DNA from: Lineus longissimus
Taxonomy: Eukaryota > Nemertea > Pilidiophora > Heteronemertea > Lineidae
Length of the DNA: 64,000 nucleotides
NCBI RefSeq assembly: GCF_910592395.1
Contig: NC_088309.1
Location: 16,558,599 to 16,622,598, forward strand
Direction of reading: 5' to 3'
The notes beneath the pieces are model-generated. The model searched no databases. It was not told the DNA's origin and saw only the letters and a list, made by a program, of their open reading frames with translations. Every line of letters begins with the position of its first letter. The first letter of the stretch is position 1. Shown piece after piece: positions 17,815-28,298 of this stretch. A program made the position numbers and the translations under genes.

Positions 17815-19612
17815 GTGCTTATTCAGTACCAGGTCAATGAGGGTCATGGTCTTCCATCGTTTTTTACCACAGGAAGCTGCGCAGAATATGACCTCAAACC
17901 CCTCCGGCGATTGTTGCAAATGTACATTAAGGAAACATCAGGACAAGATGTAGACCTATGTAACAGGAACCAGCCTTTTTCTGCTTTGCATCATAGGCCA
18001 CTATTTTGATCTCCGAACCACGTCTTACTTTGAAAAGGTTATTAGGCCGGTTTTCAGAGTGGATGCCTTTTGGTACAGACAAGAATTTGCCAAGTGAAGT
18101 GGCATGATACATTGGTACGGTCTTTGTTGGCGCCAAGATTGTCAACCTCACAACATGCTCTTTGATGCCGTCCAAAAAAGCCTCTCTGATGACCAAACCG
18201 CTGAGGAACTTATCAGATTGGGCAAATTCCAATTTTGGCATGACGGCTTTACATCCGGCAAGTCCAGAAAAGACCTCTTGGCTCCTCCAGAAGGAACTGC
18301 ACCTCCGCCACCTGAAGAGAACAATCCACTCATCAAACTCCTCATGGATGTGAGTGAAAGTCAGGAATCTATTCTTGAAGACCACCTTCTCTTGACCAAC
18401 AGGATCAATTTAGACTGCTGTTCAGACGGATACTGCCTAAAAAAGACAAGAGGAAAATCGGTTGAAAAGGAGTGCAGGATCGACTTAGGGACAATTTCCA
18501 ATCCGGGAAAACAACTTTGGGAAAAACCAGCCATAATCCCGGATAAACCCTCCGGCTGGAAATGGAAAGAGATCACCTGATGCTCGTCCAGCACTCACAA
18601 TTCCACACTCAGGCTTGGAGAGCAAATGGTGATATTTCCATCATCTTGTCAAAAAGTGACCCAGACAACCCATCAGTTAATGAGATCATGGCTGTGAGAA
18701 ATACGTCAGTGGTTATGCCTGCAAAGGCCATGAGTCGACTGGCGCAGCAGCCAATCTCTTTAATGACATGGTCAATTCAACCACTGATGATGATTCCAAT
18801 GCCAAGTCTGTGTGCACAAAACTACTGATGGGAACAGTAAAAAGAGATATCTCAGCCACAGAAGCAGCCTACGATTTTTCTTCCTTACCGTTGTATCACT
18901 GTAGTCACACTTTTCAAACCATGAGCCTCACGGGATCAAGAGTTCTGGCAAAAAATGGAGCAACTATCACAAAAAACACTCCTCTAGGCAGGTATTTGGC
19001 TCGTGATCAACGTGACCAATCATCATGGTATGATTTTGTCTGCAGAAGCAGCCGGGTCCCAGTTGTAGCAGGCAACAGCACCAGAGCGACTTTACCACTT
19101 CAACAGGACTACGGCCGTACCATGATATTACTGCATTGGCCAGACTGGCGAAGCATTCAGGATGTCAAAGAGGACGGCACTTGCTGGAAGGACAAAATGA
19201 TTGAATTTTTGTCCATGTACACTTATCCGAACTTCCTCATAGCAGATGTTCAAAGAGCTATGAGTGACGAGGAAAAGACTCACAATCAGAAACAGTCTGA
19301 GGACTCTGAGGAGGAAGAGGTTGAGGATGGAGACAACAATGATGTTCAGCAGCCAGAGTGGATGGACCTTGTTCGCCCGAATGCTGAATATACAGATACT
19401 CAGATACAGATACAGAGTTTAACTATGATGACGGCGGTCCTGACTATGATTGGGGAGCATCCTCACAGATGGATTATCCAACAAATCATGGATTGAAGTG
19501 GCTTCAACAGCTCAACAAACAGGAAGAAGATGATGACCAAGAACTCCGTCTTCCTGATGTTGACCTAGCATCCATGAATGCCGATCAACAGTACAGACTA
19601 CTTCAAAATCCT
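17815..19612 (+). pseudogene. Helitron Rep region
   Basis: Resumes with QYQVNEGHGLPSFFTTGSC and continues in several frames to 19612: 17815-18009, 18104-18580, 18562-18828, 18768-19496, then to DQQYRLLQNP. The HUH-like site reads MIHWYGLCW at about 18103-18130. By comparison with the family the second catalytic His is replaced by Tyr, so nicking would be lost. At least three frameshifts occur. The gene is broken again at 19613 by the BEL element and its helicase half resumes at 25403. Confidence 0.88.
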
Positions 19613-19856
19613 TGTTATGAGAAGTCATTGTGTTAATGTCACAACCTTTTGCCGAAGACACTTTTCGTCTTCCGCGCTTGCCGGAAAAAAACTACGACAC
19701 CAACGAATGAACGAAGTCCAACACGATTTGGGAAAAAAAAATTTATTTCCTACTTGTACGCTTGTAAATCCTCTTTTAAAGTGAATATAAACGAAAAAGG
19801 ATATCTACGAGTTATCACGTTTATTCTCCCAATCGTGGCCGATCAAATATACATCA
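19613..19856 (+). repeat. 5' LTR of the BEL element
   Basis: Starts TGTTATGAGAAG and ends ATATACATCA. Compared with the 3' LTR it differs by one G/A change, one extra T, and a rearranged AT tract of about 20 bp (aaaaaaaaattta versus aattttttttaaa). All other bases agree. Confidence 0.95.
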
Positions 19857-20022
19857 GCTTTCCCAAATCTAACGGTTAAATGAACTGAAAACCCCGACCA
19901 AAGTGAACGGTGTCTGGTCGCAAAATTCGTTAAGCGCACATATCATGCACGTGTAAATGTACTGTCGATGTGCACGAATGTATGGTGCGCGCAGGGTTTA
20001 CATGTATATGCACTGACATTGA

Positions 20023-21884
20023 TTGTTGTTGGTTTCCTGCATGGTTAGACGTTACGTAAATGATATGAGTGGAAAGAATCTGCCCAAGACACTCACTGGG
20101 GCACAGTCTGTTCGAGGAACTGTAAAAAGGACAATTGCTTCGCTGATCAAAGAGGCCAAATCCCTGAAAGACGTAAAGGGACTCCCCGAGGCTAAATATA
20201 CTTAGAATTAGTTGAGCGCTTGCGCTCTACCTTAGAACATATTCGAGCTATTAATGACCGTGTTATAGAATTATCAATTAACGAAATACCTGCTGGGGAT
20301 CCTCAGCGAGAAACTTTGGGAAATGACATTGAAGCGAAGGAGGTAGAGTTTTTCGAAAAAATTGCAGATGAAGTACGCCCGTTAACACAGGAGCTGATGG
20401 CTGTCGTGCAGAGAATTCAAGATGGTAAACCGACACAACCTCCTCCCCCAACTCCCTCTGTTGCTGCTACGACATCTCGTATTGCTTCACGCTTGGCGAA
20501 ACTTAAATTTCCCACGTTCTCGGGGGACATACGAGAGTACATGAGGTTTAAAGAACAATTTTCGTATTTCACTAAGGATCTCCCCCCTCCTGAACGCCTG
20601 TACCAAATCGTAGAATCAATGGAGAGGGTTAGAGAGAAAGTTAAAATAAAAAACTGTACAACGCTATCAGTAGCATGGTCCATTCTGGACACTGAGTTTG
20701 GCGATGAGGACCGACTGATCGATATTCTGATCTCTGACATAGAGAGAACCGAGTCCTATCACACCAACAATCCGGGTGCCATGTCAAAATTCGTCGCTAG
20801 TCTACAGAGATTTACGGTTCATTTCGATAGTCTTGGGATGAAAAGCGATCTCAATAGTCGAGTAATTCTCACTCAACTTCGTCAAAAGCTACCAAAGGAA
20901 CATCACATTCTGTTCTTGGAACGAGTTCAGGATTCAAAATACGATAACACGATTTCTGGGCTACTGAAATTTCTTCAGGATCAACTCGTACTCGTCAGGA
21001 AAATCTATCAGGATTCAGGAAAAACCGCTAAATACGAATCGGGTTCTAATTCTAAGTCCAAATCCAGCACCAGCAGATCTGTGTCGCACGCCACGGTGTC
21101 CCCTGGTCCTGGTACTTCAGATCGCGGTGCCAGTGGTTCAGATCGCAGTTCCGGTGGTTCAAATCGTGAAAAATCGTCTATAAAATATGGAAATTCTCAG
21201 GAAAAGCGTGATAAACCGAAGTGCCCTCTCCACCCGCAGGCTAGCGACCACTTTATCAAAGGGTGCAACAAGTTTAGATCTCTACCTCAGTCAGAGAAAT
21301 TCAACGTTCTGAATTCAAGTGGTATCTGTCATAGGTGTGGTCATGATGACTGTGTTAGTGGCAAACCCCCGTACAATCCTGAACAGTGTCAAAACTTCAG
21401 GCCTTGTGCTGTGCCTACATGTGGCCTAGACACTCACTTTTCTTCAGTTTGTCCAAAGGTATATGGAACTGATGGATATCGTCATTTCAAGATGAAATAT
21501 AACGCAGCTGCTGGAGAGTTCAAACCCGCTGCTACCATTACCAAGAACGTTGGCACTTCAGTTATTTCTGCGCCATGTTTATCTGAGTCTAGTGTACCTA
21601 CTTTGCCTACCGTGATGGCTTATCTCAATCATAACAATAAGCGATGCTTAGTGAGAATCCTTCTGGACTCAGGCAGTCAGCAATCTATTTTGCGCGAGGG
21701 AATAGTCCCTAAAACTCCGAGCTGTGTAATGCAAAACTTCATGATCACCTCAGTGGGTGGTGAAACGTCGAAACAAAAACTACGTGTTCTTGATTGTATT
21801 CTCGAGAGTCTTGATGGGAATATCAAACGCAAAATAACTGTTACAGAAATGAAGACCCGTGTGGAAACGTACCAGTCATTCTGA
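20023..21884 (+). pseudogene. BEL/Pao Gag and aspartic protease
   Basis: An N-terminal piece (from 20023, earliest possible start) joins the long frame 20220-21884 through a one-step frameshift near 20198. Domains in order: helical N-terminus; the KLPKFSG-type DUF1759 region (here LKFPTFSGDIREYMRF) about residues 85-240 of the long frame; a Ser-rich linker; Cys/His knuckles (CPLHPQASDHFIKGC, CHRCGHDDC); and a DUF1758 retropepsin with the LLDSGSQQSIL active-site loop near residue 485. The frame ends at 21884 but coding text continues one frame over from about 21868. Particle formation and polyprotein cleavage are the known roles. Confidence 0.93.
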
Positions 21885-21910
21885 ATTCGAAACTGAAGGG
21901 TTACACTCAC

Positions 21911-23229
21911 TTGAGAGATGTTGAGATAACCGAACCTCCAAGCCCAGTGATCGATCTCTTACTTGGGGTTGACAACGCTGACCTCATCACCTCTGACAGG
22001 AAAATATCGGGTGATAGTAAAAATCACCCCATTGCTGGACGTTGTCCTCTCGGCTGGTTCATCCAGGGCGGGCCTGGTTCAGACTCCGTTTCAGTCAATC
22101 ACGCTCAGCTCATGGCTACCAGTAACATTGAACAATTTCTTGGAATCGAGACTTCAGTCTTGGAGCCAAAGCCTTGCAAATGTGCTTTAGATGTTGAAAA
22201 CCGTCTTGCCACAGAGAAGATGGAGAGAAGTTTGAGACAAACTGAGGATGGTGCATACGAAATCAGCTTGCCATGGAAAAAGTCTCCAGAAAATCTGCCA
22301 TATAACTATGACTATGCTATGAAACGTTTGGTAAACTTAGAGAAGCAATTCAAAAATAAACCCCAAGAATGGGAATTGTACTGCAGACAAATGACTGATC
22401 AGTTGACTCGCAAAGTCGCACGTCGTGTTACTCCAGAGGAATTTGATATGGACTTGAAAATGGGTAGAAATATGTGGTTCCTACCACACTTCGCAGTTGT
22501 CAAAGACTCTCCCACTACGCCGATACGTGTGGTGTACGACAGTAAGTCACGTTATAATGGACATTCACTGAACGATTATTTCGCTAAAGGAGATAATATG
22601 AACTTAGACATTTTTGAAATAGCGCTGCGATTTTGTGAGTTTGAAATAGATGTCAGCTTGATAGCCTGGAACATCTTTGAGACATCGGCAATTACACCTG
22701 ACGATGCTAGATTTCACCGCTTCCTGTTCAGGGAAGGTCCTGATCTTCCAGTCGAGATTTATGAACTTTAGACTGTTACATTTGGGGACAAACCATCTCC
22801 CACTGCCGCTACTCTAGCCTTACGTTACGTTGCACAATCTCATGCACCCCAGAATCTGGAAATTCAACGTGTGATATCCAATCAGTTTTACGTCGATGAT
22901 CTGAGTGACTCACAGCGATCTGTGGACTCTGTCAAAGATTTGAAATCTGATCTGATCCAGACACTCAATGAGGGCAAATTCCACATACGAAAGTGGTTAT
23001 CGAACGCTAGAGAAATATGCGAGGCAGAATATGTTCCTAAAGATGGCAACACAACAGTCTTGGGTACTAAATGGAACATAAACAGGGAAACTCTGAGTGT
23101 GAAAGACGTTGATTACCAGATTCTCGTCCCCACCAAGCGCAACATATTGAAAAAAGTGGCGTCATACTATGACATATTTGGAATGATATCCGGTGTAACC
23201 GTGCGTCCTAGAATGCTTCTACAACAAGA
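21911..23229 (+). pseudogene. BEL/Pao reverse transcriptase, truncated
   Basis: One frame from 21911 to 23229, interrupted by a TAG at 22769-22771 where Gln is expected (YEL*TVTFGDKPSP). The linker contains the LLLGVDNADL motif after the protease. RT motifs visible are ITPDDARFHRF, FGDKPSPTAATLALRY and the catalytic YVDDL near 22895. The strand with the first catalytic Asp is damaged (SLIAWNIFETS). Just after PRMLLQQ the frame enters a dispersed repeat, so the thumb, RNase H and integrase are gone. Confidence 0.92.
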
Positions 23230-23704
23230 GGCCCAAGGGCCTGGCGCTCAGCTAGATGACCTAATAACATAGGACTGAGGGTGTAAAGTAGTAAATATCA
23301 GCTTTATACTACTGTTTGAAGGTCAAGAGAACACGTTATACCACTAAGATTTCCAATGCAGAGCTGCCAGCTGGATGAAATATGATTGAACTAATCAGCC
23401 ATGTTATGTAAATATTACAGGAGGCAACGGAAGATATCCCTAGTTCAGTATGTTGTATCGGTAGCTTTACAGAAAAGAAGTGTCAGAGAGGATGAGACTT
23501 CTCCATGGACAACTGTGGTATGTCCAGGCTGGGTTGTACAGCACAAGGATACAAAATGCTGTCTGTAATTGAGAGGTATCCTGATTTAACAGAGGTCAAA
23601 ATAAATAGAAATGACCAGTTTGGGACTAACACCACTGTCTTTTTTTTGATAAGGTAGAGATTACAGGAGTCAACAAAATTAATTTTATTGAGAGAAATTG
23701 ACCT
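23230..23704 (+). repeat. 475-bp dispersed repeat with GGCCCAAGGGCC head, copy 1
   Basis: Begins caagaggcccaagggcctgg and ends agagaaattgacctg. A second copy with over 90 percent apparent identity lies at 55770-56253 in the same orientation. No coding potential. The head palindrome followed by GGCGCTCAGCT resembles the start of the GTGCCA-repeat family (TGGCCAGGGCCATTGTGCTC). It replaces BEL Pol sequence. Confidence 0.9.
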
Positions 23705-24650
23705 GTTTACAGATTTTACAAGTTCGAGACCTGTAGGACCTAAAACTCGCATAGATCCCCATAGATACCCTCTATTTGTCGAGTTAGCACCCCTGTAAAA
23801 TCATGCATTTTCGGACACTAGAACGAAATCTTCCTGCGGATATCGCGGTTTCGGTGATGATTTAAGGAGAAATTGACTGTTCTTAGAGTTGTATGGGACA
23901 GAAATGAGTTCATACTTCATGAATACATGAATATATTATGATATGGGCGGGCTTCTAAGTCAAAACAATAACAAACTCAACTGCATCTCTACCGTGTATC
24001 GCGTAGTGCATTGCCTAGTGTATTTCGTAGTGTATTTTAGCGGAGACATTATTTCCACACTTAGGCCACGCCAAACGTCTTTTTTATTCGGGGAAGTTAA
24101 TCTGCTCTGTAAATTTCATTTTACACAGGAAGAATCCATACAAGGTATTGCAATATTTCATGTCTATTGGTGTATTTGTGTACAGGAGCGCACCAGACAG
24201 TGAGACGTAGAGATGTGTTTAGTGCTGGTGCTGTCAGTAGACTGAATCTGATTGGCCATAGCGATCACTAATATGGGGAAGAGACTAGAGAAGCAGGTCC
24301 AGGACAGATTGCCGCGAAAATTTTAAAATACTTCGGGAAACTTATAAATAGCTTTGGAAACACTGTGATGACGTCACAAGCAAGTGCAGTGCTGGAATTT
24401 TGAAAGTCCGACAGTGGTGCTAGTATGTGCCCAGCCGTAATGGTCATATTTACGGAAAAACTTTTGGAGTAAAAAAGTTTTGTTTTGTAACAACAAACAC
24501 GTATCAGATAAAGAAATTCAGAATTCCTTGATACATTGAATACAAATGCATGCTATTTCCCTTCTTTCGTAACGAAAGATATTCTACGCGAATATTATAT
24601 TAAGAATACAAAAATAAAGTTTTTTTATTCCAAGCATTTTCGAGTAAAAT
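23705..24650 (+). repeat. ~950-bp dispersed repeat, copy 1
   Basis: Shared with 37925-38885 in inverted orientation, almost base for base, including an 86-codon open frame that is probably fortuitous. It abuts the previous repeat directly. Contains TGATGACGTCACA at about 24368. No transposase; boundaries are set by where the two copies diverge. Confidence 0.88.
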
Positions 24651-25157
24651 GTATTTTTACATACATTTGTATGGTTAAGCTTGAGATAGTTGAATTCTAT
24701 GGTGAAAGTCTCTATGTTGATGTAGTCAATTTAAGGTTTAGCATTGGTTTCAGATTTACACTGTGTTGAAAGTTTGAGTGTAGTGTTATCTGGTGAAATT
24801 TTAGTGTTGCCTTGAGTTGCAAAACTGTGGTTGAATTAAGGTTACTGTCAATGTTTGGTTCTAAATTGAACTAGCGAAGTTAACTCATTTCAAGTTTTTA
24901 AAGTTTTAGAGTTAAGCATTATGTTATATAGTGATTTTGGATTTGTTAGAATCATTGTGGGTTTGTACTTACTAGTACTTCCAAAGATTGGAAGATGGAC
25001 TATCAAATTCATAGTTAAACAAGATTATGTTTGTGAACAGTGAAACGTTATCCGAACTGTAATCAGTGATACTGCCGTTAGGGGTGAAAATGTCACTTCA
25101 TTTGGACTATCAGCTCTCAGTAGTAAGGACATGCCTGTCCAATGGTGTCCCCTGGGA
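24651..25157 (+). other. BEL 3' noncoding region
   Basis: AT-rich sequence without a credible frame, lying between the inserted repeat and the 3' LTR. Only a weak purine tract (cccctggga) precedes the LTR. Confidence 0.6.
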
Positions 25158-25402
25158 TGTTATGAGAAGTCATTGTGTTAATGTCACAACCTTTTGCCGA
25201 AGACACTTTTCGTCTTCCGCGCTTGCCGGAAAAAAACTACGACACCAACGAATGAACGAAGTCCAACACGATTTTGGGAATTTTTTTTAAATTTCCTACT
25301 TGTACGCTTGTAAATCCTCTTTTAAAGTGAATATAAACGAAAAAGGATATCTACGAGTTATCACATTTATTCTCCCAATCGTGGCCGATCAAATATACAT
25401 CA
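25158..25402 (+). repeat. 3' LTR of the BEL element
   Basis: Same TGTTATGAG...TACATCA borders as the 5' LTR, followed at once by the atcct target duplication and the resumed Helitron coding text. Confidence 0.95.
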
Positions 25403-26897
25403 ATCCTCTTGTGGCTTATTGTGGCAGGAACAGCAGGATCAGGCAAGTCTTACCTGATAAAATGTCTTGTCAAGGCGATAAGAATTATATTCAAAACTAA
25501 CAAGTCTGTTCAGGTTTTAGCTCCAACAGGTAGTAGTGCAAATATAATATCTGGAAGGACTGTACACAGTTTTCTCAAAGTACCAACAAGTGTAAGAGCT
25601 ACCAAAGAGATGACCCCTCCATCAACCCTTCAGAAATACTGTGATGGCTTACAGGTGGTTATTAGTCGATGAATGCTCCTTGATTGGCTGCACAACACTT
25701 GGATGGATGGAATTTCTGACTGCAAATGGTGTTCAAAATGGAGCGAATTCCTCTCAACCTTGGGGAGGTATACCAGTAGTTGTCTTTCTTGAAGACGATG
25801 TGCAACTCCCACCTGTCTGCGACAGTCCTGTCTATAACCTAAAGGGTAAAACAAAAACACCTGCCGCTATTCATGGGGCCCTGGTATGGAAGCAATTCAA
25901 TCTTGATGTTACTCTGTAAACCATTGTAAGGCAGAACAACGACCAACATCAATTTAAAAATGTCCTCTCATCATTGCGGCAATACACGACGACTCCACAA
26001 GAAGCAAAGTGGCTTCAAGACTTTCAGTGGGATAACCTCAGAATAACACATGGTCAGGACTTGCTCGACAGAATGTCAAACAACGGTTTGTTTGTCTTTC
26101 CCACGCACGAACAAGAGTGGAATCACAACAAAACCAAATTGCTCGAGGCAAACCAGAATTTCCCTATAGCACAGATCACTGCAATAAACAGTGGAAGCCA
26201 TGTCAATCTGCCAAGTGACAAGGCAAATGGGCTTCAGAAAGCATTATTTCTATGCAAAGACGCCAAGGTCATGTTGACAGGAAACATCAACGTGGCCTTT
26301 GGTCTCTTTAATGGATCCATGGGCAGAGTTAAAGATATCATCTACCTTAACAGACAGACGGAATCCAAAAACAGGTATACCAGAAGTAGTTATGGTAGAG
26401 TTTCCTAAGTACACAGGTCCATCCTTCATCGCAGACACAAACATCGTTACAAAAGTTCCGTTGGAGAGACGTAGAGATTGCCACTGTTATGGCTGCAAAA
26501 GGACACAAATTCCGTTGAGACTAGGTTGGGGATCTATGATCCACAAATGTCAAGGGATGACAATAGGTCAAATGAACCAAACCACTTCATCATCATTAAT
26601 CCTGGAACCAGGAGTTTTGAGTCGAGAAATCCTGGTGCACTTTTTGTTGCTATGTCAAGAGCAAAAACTGCAGTGGATACCAACACGGACCCAGAGTTTG
26701 CGTGGCATCCCCATGTCATTCTCAATGAGGACAGACTATGCCACGTTCCCAACACACCAACCATTCATGCCAGATCCAAAGAAATTGACAGGATAAGAAT
26801 ACTAACAAACCAAACGAAGAAAGATTACCATTACTTGGCAGGGGACGAGATCACTCAACAACATCTACAGATTCTGTCAAAACGAGCTGAAGAATGA
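25403..26897 (+). pseudogene. Helitron Pif1-like helicase half
   Basis: Resumes directly after the BEL with LIVAGTAGSGKSYLIKC (Walker A) and continues through LLVDECSLIG (Walker B), VVVFLEDDVQLPPV (motif III with Glu in place of the usual Gly), LGWGSMIHKCQGMTIG and GALFVAMSRAK (motif VI). Frames change at least five times and a TAA interrupts at 25917-25919, so it is a pseudogene. Together with 15700-16861 and 17815-19612 it makes one Helitron protein split by nested insertions. The last codons (ITQQHLQILSKRAEE) look like a natural C-terminus. Confidence 0.92.
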
Positions 26898-27002
26898 TTT
26901 CACATTCCCAATGTTTGAGGATAGTTAGTTAAGAGAGAACATCAAATGAACAGTATTTATTATAAAATCTTGAAATTGGTGTCTATCAATTCAAAACGAT
27001 AA

Positions 27003-27510
27003 GAATGAGGCGGGTGATAATGCCATCGCTTACCTCAAACAGTTGTCACTATACTCAGAATGAGACGGGTGATAATGCCATCGCTTACCTCAAAAAGTTG
27101 TCACTATACTCAGAATGAGGCGGGTGATAATGCCATTTTACCTCAAAATGCTGTCACTATACTCAGAATGAGGCGGGTGATAATGCCATCGCTTACCTCA
27201 AAATGCTGTCACTATACTCAGAATGAGACGGGTGATAATCCCATCGCTTACCTCAAAAACATGTCTCTATTTAGATTGAGGCGGGTGATAATGCCATCGC
27301 CTACCTCAAACAGTTGTCACTATACTCAGAATGAGAGGGGTGATAATCCTATCGCTTACCTCAAAACGTTGTCCCAATTTAGAATGAGGCGGGTGATAAT
27401 GCCATCGCTTACCTCAAACAATAGTCACTCCATTCAGAATGAGGCAGGTGATAATCCCATCGCTTACCTCAAACAGTTGTCTCTCCACTATGAATGAACT
27501 GGGTGATATT
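27003..27510. repeat. Minisatellite, 53-55-bp unit, ten copies
   Basis: The word GGGTGATAAT recurs at 27012, 27067, 27122, 27175, 27230 and onward, alternating 53- and 55-bp steps, in units reading GAATGAGGCGGGTGATAATG then CCATCGCTTACCTCAAA. It begins about 100 bp after the Helitron helicase stop, so it may be part of the element's 3' end. Confidence 0.92.
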
Positions 27511-27561
27511 TAGATGATTCCTATAATTGATTAACATCATTGTTTTCCCTCAGCATATCAT

Positions 27562-27629
27562 CTACCTTATGGATTCCCGTGGGCACCAGGTGAATCTACC
27601 TCATGGATTCCTGTGGGCACCAGGTAAAA
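27562..27629. repeat. 34-bp tandem duplication
   Basis: ctacctYatggattccYgtgggcaccaggt occurs twice in a row; the second copy supplies the ATG of the next ORF. Each unit ends in CACCAG|GTRA, which also looks like a splice donor. Confidence 0.75.
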
Positions 27630-28292
27630 CTGCTAGTGGAAGTAGATGAAGAAAAATATAATATACACTTCATGTGTATCAGTGGCGGGACATTAGACCA
27701 GTTGTCCTATGAAAGAGGCCTACGAGTAGTTCGGTTGAGGAAGGCAGAACCGGCAGCCCAAATACACGTTGTTCTTGCTGCAGGGATCTGCAATTTTACA
27801 GTTTTGGAGAGCAGACTGATTGGGGCAGAAGCCACATATCCAGGGCATAGGTGCTCGACATTCCTCAAGGCCTTAAACCGCCTCCGCGTCTACTTTACAA
27901 GAAAGGAATGCTCCCTCCAGATTGCTACCATCATAGCTGTAGATCTTCAGAAGTACAATGCTCACAGGATGAGCATTGGAAAGCTAGGGAGAAGCTTATA
28001 TAGCGAGCAGAAGATGCGCTATCAGGGCGAACTCCTGCAGTTCGACCTGAGGAGGATAAATACCAACATCATTACAATGAACGATAATGAGGAACAGCTC
28101 ACCCCAAAATTGCATAGATCCACTATCAAGGTTTCTATTAAACGAGACAAACACCGTATAAAGAAGTTTGATTCGAAGAATTTGGTGGATGGCTGCCATC
28201 CCAACGCAAGACTTGCCCAAATCTGGGCCAACCATTTCAAGAACTTGCAAGAAGGAATCACGTGGAGGGATGAGGACGCAGGACCTTATTAG
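27603..28292 (+). CDS. SGNH-hydrolase-like ORF of a transposable element, 229 aa
   Basis: I do not recognise the protein with certainty. Three spaced motifs resemble an SGNH/GDSL fold without its first block: FMCISGGTLDQL near residue 28, HVVLAAGICNFT near residue 55, and DGCHPNARLAQIWANHF near residue 198, which matches the D-x-x-H catalytic block. SGNH domains accompany Ngaro and CR1-type elements. The nucleophile Ser block is not seen, so an upstream exon may be missing or the protein is inactive. The stop lies a few bases before the repeat at 28299. Confidence 0.4.
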   Translation: MDSCGHQVKLLVEVDEEKYNIHFMCISGGTLDQLSYERGLRVVRLRKAEPAAQIHVVLAAGICNFTVLESRLIGAEATYPGHRCSTFLKALNRLRVYFTRKECSLQIATIIAVDLQKYNAHRMSIGKLGRSLYSEQKMRYQGELLQFDLRRINTNIITMNDNEEQLTPKLHRSTIKVSIKRDKHRIKKFDSKNLVDGCHPNARLAQIWANHFKNLQEGITWRDEDAGPY

Positions 28293-28298
28293 GAAGGT

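Larger units (their letters stand above)
19613..25402 (+). mobile_element. BEL/Pao LTR retrotransposon, full ends, defective inside (5.79 kb)
   Basis: Flanked by two near-identical LTRs of 244 and 245 bp with TG...CA borders and by a perfect 5-bp target duplication, atcct (19608-19612 and 25403-25407). It carries Gag, protease and part of RT. RNase H and integrase are absent, replaced by two dispersed repeats (23230-23704, 23705-24650). The insertion lies in the Helitron gene between its Rep and helicase halves. No clear tRNA primer site was recognised after the 5' LTR. Confidence 0.95.

Noticed and set aside
23943-24203. 86-aa ORF conserved in two copies (also at 38384-38644 minus)
   Set aside because: Conservation follows from both copies being the same recent repeat; the peptide shows no domain or codon bias.
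27060-27497. 145-aa ORF with repeated MRRVIMPSLTS units
   Set aside because: It is the translation of the minisatellite.
27003-27510. CRISPR-like array
   Set aside because: The whole unit is repeated with no unique spacers, and the context is eukaryotic transposons.
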